From: Acetobacteraceae bacterium
GTDB taxonomy: Bacteria; Pseudomonadota; Alphaproteobacteria; Acetobacterales; Acetobacteraceae
Direction of reading: 5' to 3'
Assembly: GCA_947475245.1 (NCBI GenBank)
Contig: CANJLW010000017.1
Coordinates: 24,971 to 88,970 of the forward strand
Length of the DNA stretch: 64,000 nt
The position numbers and the translations under genes are program-made. Under the pieces are notes generated by a model. The model was not told where the DNA came from. It searched no databases and worked only from the letters and a program-made list of their open reading frames with translations. Shown here one piece after another: positions 34,062 through 42,659 of the stretch. Each line of letters starts with the position of its first letter. The first letter of the stretch is position 1.

Positions 34062-35644
34062 TTAGGCCGAGCGGGTCCGCGCAGCAACCAGACGAGGGGT
34101 AAGGCGGAGGCTGCAACCAGAGCCACGAGATGGAATGCGTTGACATAGCCAATCATCGCCGCCTGCCGCTGGATTTCCTTCGACAATCGCATCAAACCGA
34201 TCACGGTATCGAGACTCCAGGCGTCCGGCAGTCCTGGGTAAATCAAAGTCTTGTTGTACGGGACGATGAATTCCGACAAGCGCGCATAGTTGGCGGACGT
34301 GGAACGGACGAGAAGGACGACGGAGATGGAGATGAATATGCTCGACCCAAAGTTACGCACCAAGGTGAACACCGCCGTGCCTTCGGTGATCTGCTCCCGT
34401 GGCAAGGTGGCGAAAGCCAACACGGTCATCGGGGTGTAGGCCAACCCAAAACCGAAGCCTTGAAGGACGTTCGTCCAGAATACGTCAAAGCCTGTCAGGT
34501 TGATGTCGAGCAGCGACATCGACCAGGCCGCGGTGGCCTGCGCCAGCAAGCCCGTCGCCACGGCCAGGCGCGGCGCACGCTTGCTGAAGGGCACGATCAC
34601 CAGAAAGGCAAGCCAATTGCCGCAACCGCGCGCTGACAGCAGCAGACCGATGGTGCTGTCGGGATAATCGCGCAGATCGTGCAGCAGGCCGGGGAATAGC
34701 ACGAGGCTGACATAGCTCAGCATTCCCATGAAAAACGCCACCAGCGTACCGATGGTAAAATTGCGGTCCAACAACAAGCGCGGATTCAGGAAAGGTGCCG
34801 GCGTCGTCAGGCAATGCACGCAGAATATCCACAGCGCGACGATACTGACGACGAGGCAGATCACAATCTCGCTGGACTCAAACCAGTCGAGTCGCTGCCC
34901 GCGATCCATCATCAGTTGGATCGCGGTAATCGCTATCGACAATGCCAGAAACCCGGTCCAGTCGAACCGCGTTGTCCGGCGTTCCGTGTAGTCGCGCAAG
35001 GCGAACCAGACGCAGACCATCGATGCGATCCCTGGCGGGACGATCATGAAGAACGCCGCGCGCCAGTCGTAGGCCTCCGCCACCATGCTGCCGAAAATCG
35101 GCCCGAACACTGGGCCGAACACCGCGCCGAAGCCCCAGATGACCATAACCGGGGAATGCAGATGGCGGGGGAAGGTCGCCAACAGGATCGCCTGCCCCAT
35201 CGGCATAAGCGTCGCCCCGAACAGGCCCTGCCCGACGCGACACAAGATCAACGCCTCGAGACTGCCTGCCAGGCCGCACAGCATGGAGGAGACCGTGAAG
35301 CCCAGCAGCGAGAAGAACATCAGATTCCGCCAGCCCAGCCGATTGGACAACCAGCCCGTCATCGGCGTGGCAACCGCGGTCGCGACCAGATTGAACGTGA
35401 TGACCCAGGAAATCTCGTCCTGAGTCGCCGAAAGCGCGCCCCGCATTTGCGGCAGCACGACATTCGCCAGAGTGATCGTCATGCCGAACAATAACGTCGA
35501 CAATTGCACCATCAGCAGGATCAACCACTGCTTCGGCGACAACTGCATCAGGGTCGTCGGTTCACCCTGCGGTTCCCCATGCGGTTTCCCTCGAGGGCCA
35601 TCGGTCGCGCCCCCGGTCGAAGTCGCCGGCGTGGGCGATGCCAC
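34058..35644 (-). CDS. DHA2-type MFS multidrug efflux transporter (EmrB/QacA family)
   Basis: A 528-residue transporter with about 14 hydrophobic helices and a short hydrophilic N-terminus. The first loop region is LANVVLPQMRGALSATQDEI, then LSNRLGWRNLMFFSLLGFTV, the motif-A-like segment of the DHA2 family. FGAVFGPVFGPIFG follows in the motif-C area. It would export drugs by proton antiport. No EmrA-type membrane fusion gene is adjacent. It starts at GTG (35644), three bases from the Bug gene stop, so the two are probably cotranscribed. Confidence 0.9.
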   Translation of the reverse strand: MASPTPATSTGGATDGPRGKPHGEPQGEPTTLMQLSPKQWLILLMVQLSTLLFGMTITLANVVLPQMRGALSATQDEISWVITFNLVATAVATPMTGWLSNRLGWRNLMFFSLLGFTVSSMLCGLAGSLEALILCRVGQGLFGATLMPMGQAILLATFPRHLHSPVMVIWGFGAVFGPVFGPIFGSMVAEAYDWRAAFFMIVPPGIASMVCVWFALRDYTERRTTRFDWTGFLALSIAITAIQLMMDRGQRLDWFESSEIVICLVVSIVALWIFCVHCLTTPAPFLNPRLLLDRNFTIGTLVAFFMGMLSYVSLVLFPGLLHDLRDYPDSTIGLLLSARGCGNWLAFLVIVPFSKRAPRLAVATGLLAQATAAWSMSLLDINLTGFDVFWTNVLQGFGFGLAYTPMTVLAFATLPREQITEGTAVFTLVRNFGSSIFISISVVLLVRSTSANYARLSEFIVPYNKTLIYPGLPDAWSLDTVIGLMRLSKEIQRQAAMIGYVNAFHLVALVAASALPLVWLLRGPARPN

Positions 35645-35647
35645 GGA

Positions 35648-36604
35648 TCAATCGATCTTGAAGTCGGTCTTCTTGACCCAATGACGATACGATTCGAGTT
35701 CGGCTTCCATCTGCTTCAGCAATTCCGCCGGCGACGCGACGAACGGCACCCAGCCGATCTTGATCTGCCGCTCGATGATATCGGGCTCCTGGTTCAACTC
35801 GTTCACCGCCTTGGCCAGAACATCGATAATCGCCTTTGGGGTGCCGGCGGGCGCCAGAAAGCCGCCCCAAACCCGCAGATCGATCGGAAATCCTTGTTCC
35901 GCGAAGGTCGGGATTTCCGGGAATTCCGGATGGCGGCGCTCGCTCAACACCCCCAGCATCTTCACAGTGCCCATACGCACCTGGGGCAAATAGATGTTAT
36001 CGAGCATGATATCGAGCCGCCCGCCCAACAAATCTGGAATGGCCTCAGCGCCCGTGCGATACGGCACATGGGTGATATCGACATCCGCCAAACTCTTGAA
36101 CGCTTCCCCGCGCAGATTGGTGGCGCTGCCGGCCCCGGGGGAGGAGTACGACAGTTTTCCCGGATTGGCCTTGGCGTAAGCCTGCAATTCCTTGAGGTTA
36201 TTGGCCTTCATCGTGCTCAGCACGCCAAACGCATAGACGACCTCGCCATAGGCCGCGATCGGTGTCAGGTCCGACGCCTTGTAGCCCAGCTGGCGCAGCA
36301 TCGGCAGCAACACGAAGGGCGAATTCGGACCGCAGTACAGTGTGTAACCGTCCGGCGCGGCGCGCGTCGCCGCTTCCGCGCCGATCGTGCCGGCCGCGCC
36401 GACCTTGTTTTCGACAATGAAGGGCTTACCGAGCTTGCGTTGCAGCCCTTCGGCATAGATCCGTGCCGGCAGGTCCGACGAACCGCCGGCGGGATAGGGC
36501 ACGATCAGCTTAACCGGCTTGTCCGGATACGCCGCATCAGCCTGTCCGCCCCAAACCAAGACGGCGGCCAATACGGACAAAGCCGTTCGAAACAGTCCGG
36601 ACAT
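35648..36604 (-). CDS. Bug/TctC-family periplasmic substrate-binding protein
   Basis: A 318-residue exported protein of the tripartite tricarboxylate transporter receptor family. The signal peptide SGLFRTALSVLAAVLVWGG ends at A-D-A before YPDKPVKLIVPYPAGGSSD, the canonical Bug start. VENKVGAAGTIGAEA and YTLYCGPNS follow. The ATG at 36604 has GGGGAG seven bases upstream. No TctA/TctB membrane genes are present, which is common for orphan Bug proteins. Ligand probably a carboxylate; context suggests a link to xylulokinase and creatininase-like genes. Confidence 0.9.
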   Translation of the reverse strand: MSGLFRTALSVLAAVLVWGGQADAAYPDKPVKLIVPYPAGGSSDLPARIYAEGLQRKLGKPFIVENKVGAAGTIGAEAATRAAPDGYTLYCGPNSPFVLLPMLRQLGYKASDLTPIAAYGEVVYAFGVLSTMKANNLKELQAYAKANPGKLSYSSPGAGSATNLRGEAFKSLADVDITHVPYRTGAEAIPDLLGGRLDIMLDNIYLPQVRMGTVKMLGVLSERRHPEFPEIPTFAEQGFPIDLRVWGGFLAPAGTPKAIIDVLAKAVNELNQEPDIIERQIKIGWVPFVASPAELLKQMEAELESYRHWVKKTDFKID

Positions 36605-36698
36605 CAATCAACTCCCCTCGTCGAACGGTTCGCCCGCGCGCCGTGCGGCGATGATGCCGTGCGTCCGACCGACTTGTCCATCGGTCATACGCAGACTT

Positions 36699-38171
36699 TC
36701 AGATCGCCTCGACCGACGCGGCGAAGATCGGGCGCAACGCGGGATACAGCCGGCGAAACACCGATCGGCGGAACATCAATCCCTCCGCCAGCGCCGGATC
36801 GGGTTCGAACACCTCCCGTTCCGCCGGCGTCGAACAGACGGACCGCGCATCGCCCGCGTTCACCGCCAGCATGGCCAGACGCGCCGCACCCAGGGCCGGT
36901 CGGACGTCGCCCCCCTCCACGACGGATAGGCGGCGGTGCAGTATCGTAGAGAGAATACGCAGCCACAAAGCGCCCCGTGAGCCGCCGCCGATGACGGTCA
37001 AGGCGTCGATCCGCCCGCCCCCGGCCTCCAACGCATCAAGCCCGTCCCCCAACCCAAACCCCACTCCCTCCAGCACCGCTCGGCCCATCGCCGCCCGCCC
37101 GTGGCCGGTGTTCAGGCCGAAGAAGACGCCCGCCGCCGCGGCATCGTTGTGCGGTGTCCGCTCACCCGACAGATAGGGCAGAAAAACCAGCCGCTCGCGC
37201 GGTGCGACCGGGGCGGCGGCGATCTCTCGCAGCAATGTCGCCTCATCCGTGCCCGTGCTGGCCGCGATCCAGGAAAGGGACGCCGCGGCGGACAGGATGA
37301 CCGACATGCGGTGCCAGGCATTGGGCAAGGCGTGGCAAAACGCGTGCACCATACGGTCTGGATCGGGCATGAAAGCCGCGTCGGCGGTGAAGATCACACC
37401 CGACGTGCCCAGCGAGAGGAAGGCCTGCCCCGGTGCAATACAGCCCAGCCCGACCGCCCCGGCGGCATTGTCCCCCGCCCCGCCGGCGACCGGGCAACCC
37501 ACGGGCAATCCCAACAGCGCGGCGACTACGGGACGCAGCCGACCCGACAGCGCGCTCCCCTCGACCAACGACGGCATGTGGCGTTCCGTCAGCCCGGTCG
37601 CGGACAGCATCGCGTCAGACCAGCGACGCCGCCCGACATCCAGCCATAGCGTGCCGGCGGCGTCCGACATCTCCGACACCACCTCTCCGGTCAGACGCAG
37701 CCGCAACCAATCCTTGGGCAGCAGAACGCGAGCGGTGCGCGCGAAAATATCCGGCTCATGCCGACGCACCCACAGTAGCTTGGGCGCGGTGAAGCCGGGC
37801 ATCGCCCGGTTGCCCGTAATCGCGGCCGAACGCAGTTCGGTCGCCTCAAGCTCCGCGCATTCCGCCTGCGCGCGACCGTCATTCCACAGGATCGCGGGGC
37901 GCAGCACGCGGTCGGCGTCATCCAGCAGCACCGCACCATGCATCTGCCCGCACAACCCGATGGCGCGCACACCGGACAGGTCGTGTTCGGCGCGCAGATC
38001 GCCCAGCGCGGCGAGCAGCGCCGCCCACCAGGCTTCCGGGTCCTGCTCGTTCCACTGCGCACGCGGCGAAGACAGGGTCAGCGGCGCGCCAGCCTGCGCG
38101 ACAATGGCCCCGTCCCCGCCGACCAGCACAGCCTTCAGCGACGACGTGCCGAGATCAATGCCGAGATACAT
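36699..38171 (-). CDS. xylB: Xylulokinase (FGGY carbohydrate kinase)
   Basis: A 490-residue kinase that phosphorylates D-xylulose to xylulose 5-phosphate. It has the N-terminal ATPase phosphate loop LGIDLGTSSLKAVLV, the substrate region GLCGQMHGAVLLD, AILWNDGRAQAE, the catalytic Asp in GAGDNAAGAVGLG and the FGGY C-terminal GGGSRGALW. CGQMHG is a xylulokinase feature rather than glycerol- or gluconokinase. The start codon abuts the stop of the creatininase-like gene upstream. No xylose isomerase or xylose transporter is in the window. Confidence 0.9.
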   Translation of the reverse strand: MYLGIDLGTSSLKAVLVGGDGAIVAQAGAPLTLSSPRAQWNEQDPEAWWAALLAALGDLRAEHDLSGVRAIGLCGQMHGAVLLDDADRVLRPAILWNDGRAQAECAELEATELRSAAITGNRAMPGFTAPKLLWVRRHEPDIFARTARVLLPKDWLRLRLTGEVVSEMSDAAGTLWLDVGRRRWSDAMLSATGLTERHMPSLVEGSALSGRLRPVVAALLGLPVGCPVAGGAGDNAAGAVGLGCIAPGQAFLSLGTSGVIFTADAAFMPDPDRMVHAFCHALPNAWHRMSVILSAAASLSWIAASTGTDEATLLREIAAAPVAPRERLVFLPYLSGERTPHNDAAAAGVFFGLNTGHGRAAMGRAVLEGVGFGLGDGLDALEAGGGRIDALTVIGGGSRGALWLRILSTILHRRLSVVEGGDVRPALGAARLAMLAVNAGDARSVCSTPAEREVFEPDPALAEGLMFRRSVFRRLYPALRPIFAASVEAI

Positions 38172-38966
38172 TTAGTCGAGCGTTTCCGAAGTCCAGGGCA
38201 GGTCCCACATCTCCCGATTGCAGAGCTTGTCGGCAAGCGCGGTGGAGATGGCGTCGAACAGCCGTTCGCCCTTTTCCGCGCTGGCGGCCTCGGGGTTGCC
38301 GATCACACCGGAGGCCGAACGGCTACCGATGTTGCGCCAGCGATAGACCCCACCGCCGACGAGGTCGTCGACATTCGGCGTGGTGTTGGATTTGGCGAGC
38401 GGGATGCGATCAACCGCCACCAGCTCGGGGCGGACCGCCATCATCATCGATGTCTCCGCCTCGCACGCATGCGACAGGCCACCCTGGGTTTCCAGAATTT
38501 TGGCGATGGCGACGGCGGCGGCATACCAATAGGTGAACTGCACGATGGCGGCGCCGTATTTCGGAGTAAGGTCGTCGACGATCGTGCGCAGGGCGTTTTC
38601 ATTGCCGCCATGGGCGTTGAGCAGGACGATGCGCTTGAACCCGTGCCGCAGCACGGACTTCACCACGCCTTCCACCACCGCGGCGAAGGCGGCGTTGTCC
38701 AAGGTAACGGTGCCGCCGAAGGTCATGTGATGCTCTGACAGGCCGGTCCACAACACCGGCAGCACCAGGATCGGCTGCCCCTTGGCCAGAACCTTGCGCG
38801 CGGTGCGCTCCGCCACCGCCTCTCCCAACATCGAATCGACCTCCACCGGAAGATGCGGGCCGTGCTGTTCGATGGAGGCAATCGGCAGGACGACGATGGC
38901 ATCCTGTTTGGCTTTCTCACGCAGTTGGTCGGCGCGGAGCTTGCGCCATTCGAATTGGTCGGCCAT
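38172..38966 (-). CDS. Creatininase-family amidohydrolase
   Basis: A 264-residue metal-dependent hydrolase. Metal ligands of the family are visible: Glu and His in ASIEQHGPHLPVEVD, Asp in the same segment, His in LNAHGGNENAL, and Glu in HACEAETSMMMA. AGGAG lies upstream of the ATG at 38966. The family includes creatininase and cyclic-amide or formamide hydrolases, so substrate is not fixed by sequence. It is directly followed by xylB with no gap, and may be part of a sugar-derivative catabolic operon. It is divergent to the SAF-domain dehydrogenase. Confidence 0.85.
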   Translation of the reverse strand: MADQFEWRKLRADQLREKAKQDAIVVLPIASIEQHGPHLPVEVDSMLGEAVAERTARKVLAKGQPILVLPVLWTGLSEHHMTFGGTVTLDNAAFAAVVEGVVKSVLRHGFKRIVLLNAHGGNENALRTIVDDLTPKYGAAIVQFTYWYAAAVAIAKILETQGGLSHACEAETSMMMAVRPELVAVDRIPLAKSNTTPNVDDLVGGGVYRWRNIGSRSASGVIGNPEAASAEKGERLFDAISTALADKLCNREMWDLPWTSETLD

Positions 38967-39034
38967 CGCGTTCTCCTGTATTTTCCAGTAGGCGATGGGG
39001 CCATGATTTTCGCTTGGATGGAAGGGAGTTGGCG

Positions 39035-40339
39035 ATGAACCTGTTCCGGTTATTGCAAAAGCGTTCGGCGGCCGGCCGCCCGGTGCGGGTTGGGTTGATC
39101 GGCGCCGGCAAGTTCGGTTCGATGTTCCTGTCGCAGGTTCCCTCCACCCCAGGGCTGGAAGTTGCGGCCATCGCCGATTTATCGCCCGATCGCGCCCGCG
39201 CCGCCTGCCGCAACGTCGGGTGGGACGAAGACCGCATCGCCGCCACGCGCTTTACCGACGACGCCATGGCGATGATGGCCTCGGCCGACGTTGAAGTCGT
39301 CGTCGAAGCCACCGGCCACGCCCCCGCCGGCGTCGCGCATGCCCGTCGCGCCATCGCCGAGGGCAAACATATCGTCATGGTTAATGTGGAAGCCGACGTG
39401 CTGGCCGGACCGCTTCTGGCGCGCGAGGCGGAACAGGCCGGCACGGTCTATTCCATGGCCTACGGCGATCAGCCGGCCCTGATTTGCGAACTGGTGGACT
39501 GGGCACGCGCCTGCGGCTTCGGCGTGATCGCCGCCGGCAAGGGCACGAAATACATGCCGGAATATCATGCCTCCACGCCCGACACGGTATGGGGCTTCTA
39601 TGGCCTGACGCCGGAGCAGGCGCGTATCGGCGGGATGAACCCGCAAATGTTCAACTCCTTCCTCGACGGCACGAAGTCGGGCATCGAGATGGCCGCCGTG
39701 GCGAATGCCACCGGCCTGACGCCCGCGCCGGACGGGTTGATCTTCCCCCCCTGCGGCACGCACGAACTGGCCGACGTGCTGCGCCCCGGCAATGCGGGGT
39801 CGCTGCATCACGCCGGGCAGGTAGAGGTGATCTCATCGGTCAACCGCGACGGCTCGCCGGTTCCAAACGATCTTCGCTGGGGCGTCTTCGTGGCGTTCGA
39901 GGCACCCAACGACTACGCAATGCGCTGCTTCCAGGAATACGGCGTCGTCACCGATCCGTCCGGACGGATTTCCGCGCTGTATCGCCCGTTCCACTTGATC
40001 GGGCTGGAATTGAACGTGTCGATCCTGTCCGCCGCATTGCGAGGCGAGCCGACGGGCGTCGCGAACGGCTTTCGCGGCGATGTCGTTTCGACCGCCAAGC
40101 GCGCCCTGCGCGCGGGGGAAATGCTGGACGGAGAGGGCGGCGCCTGCGTCTGGGGCAAGCTGATGCCCGCCGCGGACAGCTTACGCATCGGCGGCCTGCC
40201 GATCGGCCTGGCCAATAAAGTCAAGCTGCTGCGCGACGTACCGCTGGGCGCCCCGGTCACCTGGGCCGATGTCGCGCTCGACGAAACGGATGCGACCTAT
40301 CGCTATCGTCGCGCGATGGAGGCCGCCTTTCCAGCCTGA
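39035..40339 (+). CDS. NAD(P)-dependent homoserine-dehydrogenase-like oxidoreductase with SAF domain
   Basis: A 434-residue protein. Residues ~15-150 form a Rossmann NAD(P) domain: RVGLIGAGKFGSMFLSQV, IADLSPDRAR and VVVEATGHAPAGV. A central catalytic-like domain has AAGKGTKYMPEYH and GGMNPQMFNSFLDGTKSG. The last ~100 residues look like a SAF domain (AGEMLDGEGGACVWGKL, then LPIGLANKVKLLRDVPLG). Proteins of this layout occur in sugar-acid and polyol catabolic clusters. AAGGGAG precedes the ATG at 39035. The reaction is unknown; it probably acts with the divergent xylB/creatininase genes or the following CoA-transferase. Confidence 0.7.
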   Translation: MNLFRLLQKRSAAGRPVRVGLIGAGKFGSMFLSQVPSTPGLEVAAIADLSPDRARAACRNVGWDEDRIAATRFTDDAMAMMASADVEVVVEATGHAPAGVAHARRAIAEGKHIVMVNVEADVLAGPLLAREAEQAGTVYSMAYGDQPALICELVDWARACGFGVIAAGKGTKYMPEYHASTPDTVWGFYGLTPEQARIGGMNPQMFNSFLDGTKSGIEMAAVANATGLTPAPDGLIFPPCGTHELADVLRPGNAGSLHHAGQVEVISSVNRDGSPVPNDLRWGVFVAFEAPNDYAMRCFQEYGVVTDPSGRISALYRPFHLIGLELNVSILSAALRGEPTGVANGFRGDVVSTAKRALRAGEMLDGEGGACVWGKLMPAADSLRIGGLPIGLANKVKLLRDVPLGAPVTWADVALDETDATYRYRRAMEAAFPA

Positions 40340-40402
40340 AGCACATTGCGCGGCGGGAAGCTCGGCCCCAAAGTGATCTCAAAATACCGAGGAAGCGCCA
40401 TC

Positions 40403-41659
40403 ATGCCCAACCGTCCCGTTTTGCCGCCGCACACCCCTCGCCCGGCCGGCGCGCCCCTGGCCCTGGCCGGCATTCGCGTCGCCGACTTCTCCCACTTCAT
40501 CGCCGGTCCGTTGTGCAGCATGATCCTGGCGGACATGGGCGCCGAAGTGATCAAGATCGAAAAGGCCGACGGCGGCGACGATTTCCGCCGCATCGGGCCG
40601 GCGATATCGGACCAGGAAGGCGCGCCGTTCCTCTGGACCAACCGCAACAAGCGCTCCATCGCCATCGACCTCAAAACCGAGGACGGCCGACGCATCGCGC
40701 GCGAGATCGCCGATAAGTCCGACGTGCTGCTGGAGAACTTCTCAACCGGCGTGATGGACCGCTTCGGCCTTGGTTACGAGGAACTCAAGAAAACCAATCC
40801 CCGCCTGATCTATTGCTCCGTCTCCGCATATGGCCGATCCGGAGCTCTGAAGGATCGGCTGGGCTTCGACCCGATTGCCCAGGCGGAAGCCGGATTCATG
40901 TCAATGAACGGCGACCCCGATCAGGTCGGTCTGCGCGCCGGCCCCTCGATCATGGACATGAGCACCGCCATGATCACCTGCAACGCCGTGCTCGGCGCGC
41001 TCTTCGCGCGCGAACGCCTGGGTATCGGCCAGTTCATCGAAAGCGCGCTGTTCGATCAGGCCGTCACTATGGTCGGCTTCCACGCCACGTCATTCATGGT
41101 CAGCGGCAACGAGCCAACCCGCTTCGGCAACAACAGCCGCGACACCGTGCCGACTGCCGCCCTCGACACGGCGGATCACCCAGTTTTCATCGCTTGCGCC
41201 AACGATCGCACCTGGCATCGACTCGCCTCGCAGGTTCTGGATCGACCCGATCTGGCGGAACATCCCGAATATGCCAAGACCGCCGCGCGGGTGCGCAATC
41301 GCGACGCGGTGATCGACATCGTGACGGCGATCCTGAAGACCAAACCGCGCGCCCACTGGCTGGAAAAAATGCGAGAGGCCAACGTACCGGGCGGCGCGAT
41401 CAACTCCATCTCGCAGGCCTTTACCTCCTCGGAAATGGCCGCACGCGGCCTGGTCAGCGGCATTCCGCACCCCACCGCCGGCATCGTGCCGAACGTGGCC
41501 CTGGCCTTCCGCATGCACGGCACGCCGCTGGTCGATCCCGTGGCGGCGCCACGCCTGAGCCAGCATGCCGCCGATATCCTGACCGGCGTGTTGGGCTACG
41601 ACGCCGAACAGGTCGAAGGGCTGATGGAAAACGGTGCCGTGGTGCGCCCGAAACTCTGA
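40403..41659 (+). CDS. CaiB/BaiF family III CoA-transferase
   Basis: A 418-residue cytoplasmic enzyme moving CoA between carboxylic acids. The start region LAGIRVADFSHFIAGPLCSM, MGAEVIKIEKADGGDDFR, NRNKRSIAIDLKTEDGR and YCSVSAYGRSG are family signatures. The catalytic Asp is in SIMDMSTAM. GAGGAAG lies upstream of the ATG at 40403. Donor and acceptor acids are not predictable, but formyl-, succinyl- or crotonobetainyl-type relatives exist. The gene ends immediately adjacent to the convergent PhyH gene (no gap). Confidence 0.93.
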   Translation: MPNRPVLPPHTPRPAGAPLALAGIRVADFSHFIAGPLCSMILADMGAEVIKIEKADGGDDFRRIGPAISDQEGAPFLWTNRNKRSIAIDLKTEDGRRIAREIADKSDVLLENFSTGVMDRFGLGYEELKKTNPRLIYCSVSAYGRSGALKDRLGFDPIAQAEAGFMSMNGDPDQVGLRAGPSIMDMSTAMITCNAVLGALFARERLGIGQFIESALFDQAVTMVGFHATSFMVSGNEPTRFGNNSRDTVPTAALDTADHPVFIACANDRTWHRLASQVLDRPDLAEHPEYAKTAARVRNRDAVIDIVTAILKTKPRAHWLEKMREANVPGGAINSISQAFTSSEMAARGLVSGIPHPTAGIVPNVALAFRMHGTPLVDPVAAPRLSQHAADILTGVLGYDAEQVEGLMENGAVVRPKL

Positions 41660-42514
41660 TCAGTCCAACGTATCCATTGGCTCGACCCGCCGTTCCAGCG
41701 CCCCACGATACCAATAGGCGCTGGCATCGGCGGGTTCGTGCGGCACGGTGCATCCGGCATAGGTTCCATCCGCAAAATGGAAATGCTTGCGGTGCTCCTC
41801 CACCCCCGCCCAGACGGCACCGGTCTGGTGATAGTGATACTGCAACGCCCGCCGCCGCAGCTCCGACGTGTTGGGCTCGGTGTAGTGATGCAACAAAGAA
41901 TGGAAGATCAGCGCGTCGCCCGGCTCCATCTCGATGGCAATCCGCGCGTCGCGGTCCAGATGCTCCTCCAGAATACGGCAGCGGTTGAAGTCGTTCTCAT
42001 GCTCGTGCGGCACGCCGCCCAACAGGTGAGAGCCTGGAATAAGTTCCATGCAGCCGTTCCGTTTGGACGCATGGTCGAGGGCGATCCACACACCCACGAT
42101 CAGACCGGGATCGGTGACCCGGAAATACGAAGCGTCCTGATGCCAAGCTTTCTCCGTGCCGATACGCGGCGGTTTCACCAGAGCCATTTCCTGAAACAGC
42201 ACTCGCCCATCGCCGAGCAACTGGTCGAGCAGACGGTGGAGGCGGCGGTTCATGGCGGCCATGCGCAGCGGCGGCGCATCGTTCACGAAATCCATGTACT
42301 TGCGAATGTAAAGCTCACGCTCGTTCGCGCCCAAGGTCTTCGGATCATAGCCGAGCTCGTACATAAGTATGGTCTCTTGCGCCGGGATTGTGCCCATGGC
42401 GAGACCGCTGAGCGCATCCTTGCAGGCCTGAACCGTGGCCGGCCCCATGATCCCCTTGGCGAGGACCCATCCTTCGCGGCGGTACTGGGCAAGTTCGGAC
42501 TCTGTAAAGCGCAT
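41660..42514 (-). CDS. Phytanoyl-CoA dioxygenase (PhyH) family protein
   Basis: A 284-residue Fe(II)/2-oxoglutarate oxygenase of the PhyH family. The iron-binding H-x-D is in KAWHQDASYFRV, the distal His in IFHSLLHHYTEPN, and the 2-oxoglutarate Arg is probably in SELRRRALQYHYH. The family hydroxylates lipid acyl chains, secondary metabolites or small acids. The ATG at 42514 is preceded by GGGGGAAACC; a longer open frame upstream is not family-like. It is divergent to the TPP-enzyme gene across a 145-base gap with a dyad. Confidence 0.88.
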   Translation of the reverse strand: MRFTESELAQYRREGWVLAKGIMGPATVQACKDALSGLAMGTIPAQETILMYELGYDPKTLGANERELYIRKYMDFVNDAPPLRMAAMNRRLHRLLDQLLGDGRVLFQEMALVKPPRIGTEKAWHQDASYFRVTDPGLIVGVWIALDHASKRNGCMELIPGSHLLGGVPHEHENDFNRCRILEEHLDRDARIAIEMEPGDALIFHSLLHHYTEPNTSELRRRALQYHYHQTGAVWAGVEEHRKHFHFADGTYAGCTVPHEPADASAYWYRGALERRVEPMDTLD

Positions 42515-42574
42515 GGTTTCCCCCGATTTGTTAAGCCAAGCATCGCGCGGGGTCCTGGGTGAGGGCAATGGGGG

Positions 42575-42593
42575 GCGAGACAGCTCATCTCGC
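42575..42593. promoter_or_regulatory. GCGAGA-N7-TCTCGC dyad in the PhyH/TPP-enzyme divergent gap
   Basis: A 6-bp inverted repeat with a 7-base centre lies in the middle of the 145-base divergent gap, flanked by GGGGGC (42571-42576) and GCCCCC (42601-42606), which could extend pairing. It is a plausible operator for a regulator controlling both genes. No regulator gene is adjacent. Confidence 0.3.
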
Positions 42594-42659
42594 GAATCCC
42601 GCCCCCGTTGACGCCGGCTGCCACGCGTTTAGCCTCCGGCCATCTTGGGGAGACCACAA

